From: Aquimarina sp. U1-2
Lineage (GTDB): Bacteria; Bacteroidota; Bacteroidia; Flavobacteriales; Flavobacteriaceae
Length of the DNA: 64,000 nucleotides
Direction: 5' to 3'
NCBI RefSeq assembly: GCF_017897595.1
Contig: NZ_JAGKIK010000008.1
Coordinates: forward strand, 62,001 to 126,000
The notes beneath the pieces were generated by a model. That model made no database searches, was not told the DNA's origin, and worked only from the letters and a program-made list of their open reading frames with translations. Below, piece by piece: positions 1 to 8,465 of the stretch. A program made the translations under genes and the position numbers. Positions within the stretch are counted from its first letter, which is position 1. Every line of letters begins with the position of its first letter.

Positions 1-309
1 CCATAGCTCAGGTCTTTTTAACAATACCGAAAATAATGTTTCTGGTGCTAAGAGAAAAACATATGATCCGGTAATCATCATAATAACTACTAGTTTTATT
101 AAAGTGCTTTTCCAAAATGATTTCCAACACGCATGATTCGGAAATCTCAACTTCAACACATGATTTTTTTTTAAGTAGATCAATATGTAGATAAAACCGA
201 TTGCTGTGAGAATACCTTTGATATATAAAGCATATTGAAATAGAAAGCTTAAAGGCAATAGCACAAAGAGGAGGAATAACTCTACACTTTTATAAATGGT
301 AGTTTTCAT
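1..309 (-). CDS. CPBP-family intramembrane metalloprotease, N-terminal part
   Basis: Partial gene: the ATG is at 309 and 103 codons are open to the window edge, so the C-terminal part with the catalytic motifs is missing. The visible protein has two hydrophobic segments (about residues 8-45 and 70-88) separated by a basic stretch, and ends with a PETLF...KRPELW block. That arrangement is what I know from the N-terminus of flavobacterial CPBP (CAAX/bacteriocin-processing-like) membrane proteases, but no EExxR or HxxxN motif can be checked here. The family assignment is therefore inference from the N-terminal pattern; a generic membrane protein remains possible. It is transcribed leftward from the 444-bp gap that carries two G-loop hairpins. 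Confidence 0.5.
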   Translation of the reverse strand, partial: MKTTIYKSVELFLLFVLLPLSFLFQYALYIKGILTAIGFIYILIYLKKNHVLKLRFPNHACWKSFWKSTLIKLVVIMMITGSYVFLLAPETLFSVLLKRPELW

Positions 310-383
310 TTTTTCTTACTACTGTAAATTTTATGATAATGTACTGTAATTTCTTCAAAAAAATGAAATCATCCTAATGTTTA

Positions 384-413
384 CTAAAAAAAGCCTCTTG
401 GGGGAAGAGGCTT
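384..413 (-). terminator. hairpin with minus-strand U-tract
   Basis: A perfect 9-bp stem (AAGCCTCTT at 391-399, AAGAGGCTT at 405-413) with a GGGGG loop. The A-run at 384-392 gives a U-tract only when read leftward, so this looks like an intrinsic terminator on the minus strand. No minus-strand gene lies just upstream of it, and the next minus-strand start is the protease ATG at 309, so it may act as a leader attenuator. Confidence 0.5.
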
Positions 414-429
414 ATGTAAGTTTTGGGAT

Positions 430-457
430 AAAATAATTCGGGGGAGAATTATTTTTT
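430..457 (+). terminator. hairpin with plus-strand T-tract
   Basis: Stem AATAATTC (432-439) and GAATTATT (446-453) around a GGGGGA loop, extended by A-T pairs and followed by a T-run (452-457) on the plus strand. It resembles a rho-independent terminator but has no gene upstream on the plus strand within the gap. Confidence 0.4.
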
Positions 458-753
458 AAGGGCAAAAAAAGTTTACTTCGATCAATTCCAATTTTCTCTT
501 ACTTTTTTTGAGATCTAGTTCAAAAGTAGGTTATCTCTTAATCACTTATAATAAATGACAAGACAATAATAGAACATTTATCGATAAAAAGCAATTAAAA
601 TCGATAAAAAACATAAATATTTTAAAAATTATTTAATTTTTACTTTATTACCTTTTTAAATGCATACTAAAATCAAAATTAAACTCTTAGTATACATTGC
701 ATACATTTCATTAATATCGTAACATTACAACTACAAAATTTTGAATATAGTTT

Positions 754-2235
754 ATGAAAAGTAAGCATACCTCTTCTATAGATTCTGGAAATGAAAATCC
801 AGTAGAAAATCCTGAACTGAGTATCGGTGAAGCTGCAGTGCCGGTAGTTATTTTGGTTGGCATGTTATTTTACAATGTTTATCAATTTGGTGATGATGCT
901 TTAAGTGGTAGCAATCAGTTTATTTTATTATTGGGTGCTGCAGTTGCCGCTATAGTTGGTTTTTTTAACAAAGTCCCATACACTCGAATGATGGAAGAGG
1001 TCGCTAGAAATGTAAAATCAACTACCGGAGCATTACTTATTTTGTTAATGGTTGGATCGCTGGCTGGCACCTGGTTAATTAGTGGAATAATACCTACTAT
1101 GATTTATTATGGATTACAAATTCTTAATCCTACCATCTTCCTTGCAGCATGTGTTATCATTTGTGCTATCATATCTATAGCGACAGGTAGCTCTTGGACC
1201 ACTTCGGCTACTGTGGGTATTGCACTTATAGGTATAGGAGACACACTAGGTATTTCTCTCGGGATGACTGCCGGGGCTGTAATTTCTGGAGCTTATTTTG
1301 GAGATAAATTATCTCCACTATCAGACACAACAAACTTAGCACCAGCAATGGCCGGTGGTGAGCTATTTTCTCATATCAAATACATGACATACACTACTGT
1401 TCCTACTATTGTGATCACCTTACTTGTTTTTATAGGTATAGGTTTTGCTATTGATACCTCTGGAACTCCACAGATTACAGAACAATTACAAGCCATTAAA
1501 GGAGCGTTCACAATTTCTCCATGGCTTTTTATTGTTCCTATCATCGTAATCGCTCTGATTATAAAAAAAACACCACCACTTGTTGCACTACTTGCCGGAA
1601 CTTTACTCGGAGCGATAGCAGCCATTATTGCGCAACCCGATATTGTAATAAAAATAGCGGGGAGCGATCAACTTACTTTTAATTCGGCGTATGTAGGTGT
1701 GATGAAAGCAATGACTGTAGATACCTCGGTAGAGACGACCAATGTACAACTTAACGACTTATTCGCTGCTGGCGGGATGTCTGGAATGCTAGGTACTATT
1801 TGGCTTATTATTTGCGCCATGGTATTTGGTGGTGTTATGGATGCTATTGGGGCACTGTCTAAAATTAGTGCAGCGCTGCTAAGCCTTTTTGATTCGGTTT
1901 TTGGCTTGTTTGCCAGTACCGTAGTAAGTTGTTTGGCTTTAAATGTGACAGCCTCAGATCAATATTTGGCTATTGTAGTACCCGGTAGAATGTACGCCAA
2001 AGCATTTAAAGATAAAGGACTCGCTCCAGAAAATCTGAGTAGAACTCTTGAAGATTCAGGCACGGTTACTTCAGTTTTGATTCCTTGGAACACTTGTGGA
2101 GCTTACCAAAGTGGTGTACTTGGGGTTCCAGTTGCAGATTATTTCTTCTATGCAATTTTTAATTGGCTTAGCCCTTTTATGACCTTATTTTTTGCTGCTT
2201 TCAGAATAAAAATTAAAGAATTGACAAATTCATAA
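754..2235 (+). CDS. nhaC: NhaC-family Na+/H+ antiporter
   Basis: Inner-membrane antiporter that exchanges Na+ for H+ and supports pH and salt homeostasis. The 493-residue product has a soluble N-terminus of about 25 residues and then many hydrophobic segments. The conserved block at about residues 180-201 (YFGDKLSPLSDTTNLAP) and the GMSGMLGT...GGVMDAIG block near residue 345 are typical of NhaC-type Na+/H+ antiporters. Length fits the family. The start is an ATG at 754 after an AT-rich leader. It stands alone and converges with the thioesterase gene 48 bp downstream. Some members of this family exchange other substrates, such as malate/lactate (MleN/YqkI), so the exact substrate is not fixed. 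Confidence 0.85.
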   Translation: MKSKHTSSIDSGNENPVENPELSIGEAAVPVVILVGMLFYNVYQFGDDALSGSNQFILLLGAAVAAIVGFFNKVPYTRMMEEVARNVKSTTGALLILLMVGSLAGTWLISGIIPTMIYYGLQILNPTIFLAACVIICAIISIATGSSWTTSATVGIALIGIGDTLGISLGMTAGAVISGAYFGDKLSPLSDTTNLAPAMAGGELFSHIKYMTYTTVPTIVITLLVFIGIGFAIDTSGTPQITEQLQAIKGAFTISPWLFIVPIIVIALIIKKTPPLVALLAGTLLGAIAAIIAQPDIVIKIAGSDQLTFNSAYVGVMKAMTVDTSVETTNVQLNDLFAAGGMSGMLGTIWLIICAMVFGGVMDAIGALSKISAALLSLFDSVFGLFASTVVSCLALNVTASDQYLAIVVPGRMYAKAFKDKGLAPENLSRTLEDSGTVTSVLIPWNTCGAYQSGVLGVPVADYFFYAIFNWLSPFMTLFFAAFRIKIKELTNS

Positions 2236-2283
2236 ACCATTACAAAGCAAAGCGATCAAAATTACGAAACCTATCGACTTTTC

Positions 2284-2694
2284 TTAATCCTTGTGATCGA
2301 TAATAGGTATCGGATTTTTGTGATTATCGATAGCTACAAACTTAAAATGTCCTGAAACCGCCAACTCTCTATCATAGCTATACATATCTTCTTTGTAAAT
2401 ATCTACTTTTACCAAACAACTTGTTCTGCCAACTTCACTTACTTTGGCTACAAGTTCTATGATAGTCCCCTCGGGTATGGGTTTTTCAAAATCAATTTTA
2501 TCTGTCGAAATAGTCACCACTTTTTTTCTACTAAATCGGGTAGCGCAAATGAACGAAACTTCGTCCATCAATTGTAGGGCAGTTCCGCCAAATAGCGTTT
2601 CATAGTGATTTGTAGTATTTGGAAATACCGCTTTAAAAATTCTGGTTTCAGACTTTTGAATCAATTTGTCAATAGTATTCATATATTTTTTCAT
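2284..2694 (-). CDS. acyl-CoA thioesterase, hotdog fold
   Basis: Cytoplasmic hydrolase of acyl-CoA esters, about 136 residues, the usual size of a single-hotdog YciA/BFIT-like enzyme. The sequence shows FPNTTNHYETLFGG followed by QLMDEVSFICATRF, the standard family pattern in which the Asp of LMDE is catalytic, and then a central helix followed by beta strands. The first ATG is at 2694; a TTG codon directly before it could extend the frame by one codon. It converges with nhaC. Its acyl-chain preference cannot be read from the sequence. Confidence 0.8.
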   Translation of the reverse strand: MKKYMNTIDKLIQKSETRIFKAVFPNTTNHYETLFGGTALQLMDEVSFICATRFSRKKVVTISTDKIDFEKPIPEGTIIELVAKVSEVGRTSCLVKVDIYKEDMYSYDRELAVSGHFKFVAIDNHKNPIPIIDHKD

Positions 2695-2784
2695 CAAATA
2701 TCCGTAATTTAACCTAAACGGTTTGCGTCAAGCTGAACTCGTTTCAGCTTCTCATCTTAATTTATTGAAAATAAACTTAATGAG

Positions 2785-2805
2785 ATCCTGAAATGAATTC
2801 AGGAT
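2785..2805. repeat. REP-like palindrome, copy 1
   Basis: ATCCTGAA, five loop bases, TTCAGGAT: a perfect 8-bp stem. It is preceded by TGAG and followed by GA, the same context as copy 2 at 2975-2995. A dispersed intergenic repeat is the simplest reading. Confidence 0.7.
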
Positions 2806-2974
2806 GACTTCTCAGTTAAATTTTAGGTATAATAACGGACCATTAATTGTTTATCAAATATCCAAAATTAGTTCTAATTTTTTCTTTGTGTTATGCTGAA
2901 TACTGAAACGAATCCAGCACAGGCTCGTTTAAGCATCACGTAAAATTTTGGTTTTTAGAATTTTGTGAATTGAG

Positions 2975-2995
2975 ACCCTGAAACAAGTTCAGGGT
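2975..2995. repeat. REP-like palindrome, copy 2
   Basis: ACCCTGAA, five loop bases, TTCAGGGT. The change from A-T to G-C at one stem pair relative to copy 1 is compensatory, so the hairpin has been conserved while the sequence drifted. Confidence 0.7.
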
Positions 2996-3374
2996 GATCT
3001 TTTAATAATGAGTCTTAATCGATATTCAGTTAATTTTTACTATTGAATTGATATAAACTTTTTTGATTTGGGCTAAAAATGAAGATGTTATACTTAGGAA
3101 CTCAAAAATGATAAAAAGTAAGTAAAAAAGACCATTTTGTAGCAAATTATAAAAAGTCAAGATGAGTTCTTACATAGCAACACTACGAAAGTCAAAAATT
3201 ATTAAATATAAGTGCCAAACAATATTATTTTACCAAATTGAAGAAAGTTACAGGAGTTTATTGTAGTAGATTGAGCATTTTTAATTTGAATTCGTCTATA
3301 GTTTTTTCTTATCAAATTTTACATCAAAGGTAAATCTTATCATAGTATCTTAGCAACATATCAAAAAACTTTGA

Positions 3375-4016
3375 ATGGATATTTTAGAAAGTTTACGTTG
3401 GCGATATGCCACCAAAAAGTTTGATCGTACAAAAATTCTTCCGCAGCCTAAAATTGATGTACTTACTAGAGCCTTCAATTTAACAGCGACGTCGTATGGC
3501 CTTCAGCCTCTAAGATTAGTTATTATTAGTGATAAGACACTTCAAAAAAAATTAACTGAATTTTCTTGGAATCAACAACAGGTTGCCGATGCTTCTCACG
3601 TTTTAGTTTTCTGTATAGAAAATGAAATTGGAGAGCAGTACATTACTCAATATTTTAATACAGTAAAAACCACCAGAAACACTCCTGACGAAATATTGAA
3701 TCCTTATAAGAAGCATCTGGTTGATTCATTTAAAAATAAGCCTTCAGAAGAAATAGCCGCTTGGGCTACCAAACAGGCTTATTTGGCTATGGGAAATATA
3801 GTAACAGTCTGTGCAATTGAAAAAATCGATGCCTGCCCTATGGAAGGATTTTTACCCCAAAAATATGATGAGCAGTTGGGATTAACGGCACTAGGTTTAT
3901 CGTCGGTTCTTGTGTTACCCGTTGGGTATAGAGCAGAAGATGATATGTTTTCGCAGTTCAAAAAAGTACGGCGTTCTATGTCGGAAACGGTAATAACTAT
4001 AAATGAATATTCGTAA
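3375..4016 (+). CDS. nitroreductase-family NAD(P)H oxidoreductase
   Basis: FMN-dependent oxidoreductase of the nitroreductase fold, 213 residues, matching the NfsB/YdjA-like size. The N-terminus (LRWRYATKKFD) is the usual FMN-phosphate-binding Arg/Lys region. QPLRLVIISD and the glycine-poor C-terminal strand LPVGYRAEDD also fit flavobacterial NAD(P)H-dependent oxidoreductases. ATG start at 3375. The last four codons and the stop lie inside a ~106-bp repeat whose second copy is at 5841, so the C-terminal NEYS end was probably set by that repeat. The physiological substrate is unknown. Confidence 0.8.
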   Translation: MDILESLRWRYATKKFDRTKILPQPKIDVLTRAFNLTATSYGLQPLRLVIISDKTLQKKLTEFSWNQQQVADASHVLVFCIENEIGEQYITQYFNTVKTTRNTPDEILNPYKKHLVDSFKNKPSEEIAAWATKQAYLAMGNIVTVCAIEKIDACPMEGFLPQKYDEQLGLTALGLSSVLVLPVGYRAEDDMFSQFKKVRRSMSETVITINEYS

Positions 4017-4108
4017 TCAATCATATCGCACTGTTTCCTCGAGCGCAGTCGAGAGGTTAGTAAATCCAACGAGCTCTAAATCAGATCTCGACTGCGCTCA
4101 ACCAGACA
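4003..4108. repeat. direct repeat copy A, with internal inverted arms
   Basis: The first 68 nt match 5841-5908 with 6 mismatches, and the following ~38 nt are also recognisably similar. Inside, GAGCGCAGTCGAGA (4041-4054) is exactly complementary to TCTCGACTGCGCTC (4086-4099), forming a 14-bp stem. It covers the 3' end of the nitroreductase gene. This type of CTCGACTGCGCTC sequence is familiar as a dispersed intergenic repeat in Bacteroidota. Confidence 0.8.
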
Positions 4109-4194
4109 TTAAAGTTAATTTTATGATTTATAGCGGATATTCAAATAACTATATAATTAGATAAAAGGATAGATCGAGCAATTTAAAAACCTGT

Positions 4195-5817
4195 TCAGTT
4201 TTTTAATCGTAACACCTGATACTTTTGCGTGTGCATATCTTCAAAACGATACACTTTAATTTGTTTATCTATTTTTTGAAGGGAATTCCAATTTGGAAAA
4301 ACTGTTATTTTAAGATACTGCTCTTCCCGCGAAAGCATATGAGGTTGACAATTAAATTGCCATTCGCCAGTGAGGGTGTGGTCTAAATAGTAGGCTACAG
4401 CAGCTTGTTTACAACCAGAGTATTTAGGACCAAAACATTGATTATATACTTGATTGTGAGGGTTAACAATTTCTATACAAATATTCTTGTTTCGATCAGA
4501 CCATTCGAATACAATTCTTGTTGACGCGTTTTCTGAGTTTCCGAACTTATTTTCAGGAGTAAACTTAGTGTGTACTTTATTCTGAAAATTTTCTGTTACG
4601 TACAACCTCTCCATTTCATGAAACACTAGATTCCCTATACCTTCGGGAAAATTCTCTTCATTCATTTCCAAAAGTGACATATATGTTTTCCATGAATCAA
4701 AAGGTTTATTATTATCTAGATAAGCTTGAGCCAAATCTCGATAAGCCTGGTCATTTGTTGGTAATAGCGCAATAATCTTTCTGTAAATAGGCAATGCTAA
4801 TGAATCGTATCCAATTTTTTGATATTGATATGCTAAGCTTTTAAGAGACGCTATATCATGACCTAAACTATTCGCATAATTAGCAAACTGCTTCTTCTCG
4901 ACAGGTAGTATGCCAAGCTGTTGCTTTGTAAGTTCTGTAATGGGTAATGCATCATTTTTGTAATACGACGTGTTAGTGTTAATTTTAGTTGTACGACTGC
5001 TTTTTGAAGGAGCCAAATTAGTAGTGGTTTTAATTACGATAACACCTCCTGATCCCAGAGTTCCGTATCGTAATGCCCCTGCAAGACCCTTTATTACAAA
5101 TACATCTTCGATAGTAGTGAGGTCTATGGGGGGTGGAAAACCTTCATACAAAGTACCATTTACATCCCATAGCGCATTATTAGTAAGATTAATAGAGTTA
5201 TTAGATCTTAAAATTACTCCATTCCCATCGGGTGCTATCCGATAATTGGCCACTCTTCCTTGAAGCGCATTTACGATAGCTGGCCTACCTACAGTTTCTG
5301 GTGCAGCCAGATTTAAAGTACTCCCGCTTACATAATCGATATGCTGTCCTTTTTTTCGTAGTATTTCGTTTCCGAAAACCGAGTTAATTTCTTTCGGCTT
5401 TCTTGACTGGCTATTATGTACTAAAGAATGCTTTTTAAAAGAAATGTCGACTTCGTCTAATTCGGCTAAGAGAGGATACATTTTAATAGTCAAGGCTGTA
5501 TTCAAATTTTTAATGACGTATTCTTTGGTACGAAATCCTATATGAGACAACACCAAAGTATCTTTATTTTTCACGGTAATAGTAAAAAACCCTTTATTGT
5601 TTGTACTTGTACTTTTCTTAGCGTTTTTAAGACCTATAGCCACGCTGCTAAGTGGAACATCTTCATAAAAAACCTGCCCGGTAATGACCTGAGCTTTTTC
5701 GTTCTGTCCCGATACACTCAAAAAAAAGAAAAATAAAGCGGCATTTAACCTTATTTGTAGCATGAAAAATAAGATTAGCTTATACTGTTTTAGCAACGTA
5801 CCTGATCGAACTATCAT
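4195..5817 (-). CDS. TonB plug-domain protein with TPR and C-terminal DUF2135-like region
   Basis: The function is not recognised. The 540-residue product has a hydrophobic signal segment (about 24-38), a carboxypeptidase-like regulatory domain (about 45-125), and a TonB-receptor plug-like domain (about 145-265) ending in YGTLGSGGVIVIKT, the usual plug end. It then has one or two tetratricopeptide helices (about 330-400, SLALPIYRKIIALLP) and a C-terminal region (about 430-540) resembling DUF2135. No beta-barrel follows the plug, so it cannot be a receptor by itself. It is probably exported. A start at Met19 (5763) would give a cleaner signal peptide. It is flanked by the direct repeats at 4003 and 5841. 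Confidence 0.6.
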   Translation of the reverse strand: MIVRSGTLLKQYKLILFFMLQIRLNAALFFFFLSVSGQNEKAQVITGQVFYEDVPLSSVAIGLKNAKKSTSTNNKGFFTITVKNKDTLVLSHIGFRTKEYVIKNLNTALTIKMYPLLAELDEVDISFKKHSLVHNSQSRKPKEINSVFGNEILRKKGQHIDYVSGSTLNLAAPETVGRPAIVNALQGRVANYRIAPDGNGVILRSNNSINLTNNALWDVNGTLYEGFPPPIDLTTIEDVFVIKGLAGALRYGTLGSGGVIVIKTTTNLAPSKSSRTTKINTNTSYYKNDALPITELTKQQLGILPVEKKQFANYANSLGHDIASLKSLAYQYQKIGYDSLALPIYRKIIALLPTNDQAYRDLAQAYLDNNKPFDSWKTYMSLLEMNEENFPEGIGNLVFHEMERLYVTENFQNKVHTKFTPENKFGNSENASTRIVFEWSDRNKNICIEIVNPHNQVYNQCFGPKYSGCKQAAVAYYLDHTLTGEWQFNCQPHMLSREEQYLKITVFPNWNSLQKIDKQIKVYRFEDMHTQKYQVLRLKN

Positions 5818-5840
5818 TCAATATAAATTTAAGGAAATTA

Positions 5841-5946
5841 ATGAATATCCACAATCAATCCTATCGCACTATCTCCTCGAGCGCAGTCGAGAGGTTAGTA
5901 AATCCAACAAGCTTAAAATCAAGTCTCGACTGAATTTGACCAGACA
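5841..5946. repeat. direct repeat copy B
   Basis: Second copy of the repeat at 4003-4108: 62 of the first 68 positions are identical. The right arm has decayed (TCTCGACTGAATTTGAC instead of TCTCGACTGCGCTCAAC), so the long internal stem is weaker here. It lies just upstream of the start of the plug/TPR gene. Confidence 0.75.
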
Positions 5947-6036
5947 GGCAAAAGTGTAATGGATACTATTCAACAAAATAATAATTGAACCCAGCTTAAA
6001 AAATGCATTATCAGTTAAAATCAAAACTCTTTTCGA

Positions 6037-6044
6037 TACATTTG
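6037..6044 (+). promoter_or_regulatory. -7 box TACATTTG for the DegT-type gene
   Basis: Exact match to the Bacteroidota -7 consensus TAnnTTTG, 30 bp ahead of the ATG at 6075. A weak GTTA stands at the expected -33 position (6014-6017). Confidence 0.5.
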
Positions 6045-6074
6045 CAATTGAATTAAATTTAATAGAAAAGTGTT

Positions 6075-7265
6075 ATGCCAGGATTTGAGCTATTTGGGGA
6101 AGAAGAGAAGAAAGAAGTTCAGGATGTATTAGATAACGGAGTTTTAATGCGCTACGGGTTTGACGCCATGAGAAATGGCCATCATAAAGCGCTGGAACTA
6201 GAAAAAAATCTTGCTCAACGAATGGAAACTCAATATGCACAAGTAGTATCTAGCGGTACAGCTGCCCTTACTGTAGCTTTGGCTTGTGCAGGAGTAGGCT
6301 CGGGTGATGAAGTCATAATGCCTACCTTTACGTTTGTTGCTAGTTTTGAAGCCATATTATCTGTAGGAGCTATCCCTGTATTATGCGATATTGATGATAC
6401 CTTGACGCTACATCCTGAAGCAGTTGAAAAAGCAATTACTTCTAAAACAAAAGCTGTAATGCCAGTGCATATGTGTGGATCGATGGCCGATTTAAAAGCG
6501 CTTAAAACCATTTGTGGCAAACATAATCTTATTCTATTAGAAGATGCATGTCAGGCGATTGGAGGTACTTATGAAGGAAAGCCTTTGGGAAGTTATGGAG
6601 ATTTAGGATGTTTTTCTTTTGATTATGTAAAAACAGTTACTTGCGGAGAAGGAGGTGGAATAATCACTAATTCTGAAAAAATTGCAGAAAGAGCACACAA
6701 GTACCAGGATCATGGTCATGATCATATGGGTAATGATCGCGGTGCTGAAACACATCCGTTTTTAGGATACAATTTTAGATTATCAGAATTAAATGCTGCA
6801 GTGGGTATAGCGCAATTGAGAAAACTAGATCATACGCTAGCCATTCAGAAAAAAAATTATACCATTCTTCGAGATGCTTTATCTGCAATTCCTGAAGTAA
6901 CTTTTAGAAGAGTTCCTGAAAATGGGGTTGAAAGCTATGCTTTTCTAAATATATTTTTACCGAATGAAAATTTAGCACGAAACGCTCACAAAGCACTGGG
7001 TAATCACAACGTTGACGCTTGCTTTTATTGGTTTGACAACAATTGGCATTACTATAAAAAATGGGAGCATTTGCTCGAACAAAAATCTATACACCCCCTA
7101 TCTGAAGAGATTCAAACCAGGTTAAAAAAGAACAACAAATCTTTTGCAGCAAGTGATGCATGGATGGGAAGAACCGTTTCCTGTTTAATCAAACTAAACT
7201 GGACGGAAGAAGAAGTACACCAAAGAGGTTCAAAAATGGTACAAGCGATACAAAGTATATTATAA
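6075..7265 (+). CDS. DegT/DnrJ/EryC1/StrS-family aminotransferase, KdnA-like
   Basis: PLP-dependent sugar aminotransferase of 396 residues. The sequence shows the SSGTAAL phosphate-binding turn, the EDACQAIGG Asp motif that holds the pyridine nitrogen, and the Schiff-base lysine in FDYVKTVTCGEGG. The N-terminus MPGFELFGEEE with LMRYGFDAMRNGH closely matches what I remember of KdnA, the 8-amino-3,8-dideoxy-octulosonate transaminase; that assignment is tentative because partner kdnB is not next to it. It is monocistronic and converges with ribB with only 2 bp between the stops. ATG start at 6075 with a good promoter. Confidence 0.8.
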   Translation: MPGFELFGEEEKKEVQDVLDNGVLMRYGFDAMRNGHHKALELEKNLAQRMETQYAQVVSSGTAALTVALACAGVGSGDEVIMPTFTFVASFEAILSVGAIPVLCDIDDTLTLHPEAVEKAITSKTKAVMPVHMCGSMADLKALKTICGKHNLILLEDACQAIGGTYEGKPLGSYGDLGCFSFDYVKTVTCGEGGGIITNSEKIAERAHKYQDHGHDHMGNDRGAETHPFLGYNFRLSELNAAVGIAQLRKLDHTLAIQKKNYTILRDALSAIPEVTFRRVPENGVESYAFLNIFLPNENLARNAHKALGNHNVDACFYWFDNNWHYYKKWEHLLEQKSIHPLSEEIQTRLKKNNKSFAASDAWMGRTVSCLIKLNWTEEEVHQRGSKMVQAIQSIL

Positions 7266-7267
7266 AA

Positions 7268-8419
7268 TTAATAGGCTACATAATCGACAATCTCTAACCC
7301 GTATCCAATCATCCCTACACGTTTTTGTTGTTCCGAATTTGACACCAACCGAAGTTTGCGCACATTGATATCATGTAATATTTGGGCTCCAATACCAAAA
7401 TCTTTACTATCCATAACGATTTTTGGAGCCTTAACCACATCATCTCCATTTTGTATTTCTCGCAGCGATTTGATACGGTTAAGCAGATTAAATGACGTAC
7501 TTTCCTGATTGATAAAAACAATAGCTCCTTTACCCTCTGTATTAATACGTTGAAACATTGCATCAAGCCGCTTATCGGCGTTATTGGTTAATGTTCCTAA
7601 AATATCGTTGTTAAATAAAGTAGAATTAATTCTGGTTAATACAGGTTCATCTTGAGTCCAAGAACCTAACGTAAGTGCAATATGAATTTGATTATTTGTA
7701 GTTTGTTTGTAAGCTCGTAGTCGATAATTACCAAAACGTGTAGCTATATCAAAATCCTCTTTCTTTTCTATAAGAGAATCGTGCTGCATACGGTATGCTA
7801 CCAAATCCTCTATCGAAATAAGTTTAAGATCAAACTTTTTGGCAACCTCTACCAATTGTGGCAAGCGAGCCATTGTCCCGTCTTCATTTAGGATTTCTAC
7901 TAAAATTCCTGCAGGTTGCAACCCCGCTAGTCTTGCTAAATCTACAGCAGCTTCGGTATGACCGGTACGTCGTAAAACACCTCCATTTTTTGCTTTCAAC
8001 GGAAAAATATGTCCGGGTCTGCCCAAAATATGAGGTTTTGTGTTTTCATCTACCAAAGCTTTAATGGTTTTGGCTCGATCGTGTACCGAAATTCCTGTGG
8101 TACAACCATTACCGATTAAATCTACAGAAACTGTGAATTGTGTTTCGTGTAATACCGTATTATTTTGAACCATCATGTCCAAACTAAGCTCGTTACAGCG
8201 ATCTTCAGTAAGTGGTGCACAAATAAGTCCTCTCCCGTGTTTGGCCATAAAGTTGATCATTTCGGGAGTTACTTTTTCTGCAGCAGCAATAAAATCACCT
8301 TCATTTTCGCGATCTTCATCATCGACGACAATAATTACTTTTCCCTGTCGAATATCTGCTATGGCTTCTGCTATAGTATTTAACTCAAATTTTTTTTTGG
8401 CTTCGGTTACCTGCGACAT
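7268..8419 (-). CDS. ribB: 3,4-dihydroxy-2-butanone-4-phosphate synthase with degenerate GTP cyclohydrolase II-like domain
   Basis: Riboflavin pathway enzyme that makes 3,4-dihydroxy-2-butanone 4-phosphate from ribulose 5-phosphate. The N-terminal ~205 residues carry all RibB hallmarks: [27 protein letters not shown] and GRPGHIFPL...[12 protein letters not shown]. The C-terminal ~170 residues align with RibA, but where GTP cyclohydrolase II has its zinc cysteines (C...GD...LRCDCG) this protein reads [20 protein letters not shown], with no cysteine. So the second domain cannot be a normal RibA. The ATG at 8419 is chosen over an upstream frame that would overlap lptF, because a TATCTTTG promoter box lies just ahead and homology begins there. 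Confidence 0.9.
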   Translation of the reverse strand: MSQVTEAKKKFELNTIAEAIADIRQGKVIIVVDDEDRENEGDFIAAAEKVTPEMINFMAKHGRGLICAPLTEDRCNELSLDMMVQNNTVLHETQFTVSVDLIGNGCTTGISVHDRAKTIKALVDENTKPHILGRPGHIFPLKAKNGGVLRRTGHTEAAVDLARLAGLQPAGILVEILNEDGTMARLPQLVEVAKKFDLKLISIEDLVAYRMQHDSLIEKKEDFDIATRFGNYRLRAYKQTTNNQIHIALTLGSWTQDEPVLTRINSTLFNNDILGTLTNNADKRLDAMFQRINTEGKGAIVFINQESTSFNLLNRIKSLREIQNGDDVVKAPKIVMDSKDFGIGAQILHDINVRKLRLVSNSEQQKRVGMIGYGLEIVDYVAY

Positions 8420-8444
8420 ACTACTTACTCTTAATTTGTTTGTG

Positions 8445-8452
8445 CAAAGATA
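8445..8452 (-). promoter_or_regulatory. -7 box TATCTTTG for ribB
   Basis: Read on the minus strand this is an exact TAnnTTTG box, about 26 nt before the ribB ATG at 8419. It sits in the 46-bp gap after lptF, so ribB can be transcribed on its own. The -33 element is not clear. Confidence 0.5.
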
Positions 8453-8465
8453 TCTAAAAAGAAAT

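Larger units (their letters stand above)
310..753. other. 444-bp divergent intergenic region
   Basis: AT-rich region between the leftward membrane protease and rightward nhaC. It holds two consecutive hairpins with G-rich loops (391-413 and 432-453), described separately. No ORF of convincing length and no RNA gene were recognised. A clear TAnnTTTG box in front of nhaC was not found. Confidence 0.6.
2695..3374. other. 680-bp intergenic region rich in palindromic repeats
   Basis: Gap between the leftward thioesterase and rightward nitroreductase. It contains an AGCTGAA...TTTCAGCT hairpin (2731-2749), two copies of a 21-nt palindrome (2785-2805 and 2975-2995) and a degenerate third copy (about 2893-2919). 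Nothing longer than short unconvincing ORFs was seen in the rest. Confidence 0.6.

Noticed and set aside
5762..5959. Small plus-strand ORF opposite the plug/TPR gene start
   Set aside because: It lies antisense to the gene start and runs into direct repeat copy B; no protein-like features.
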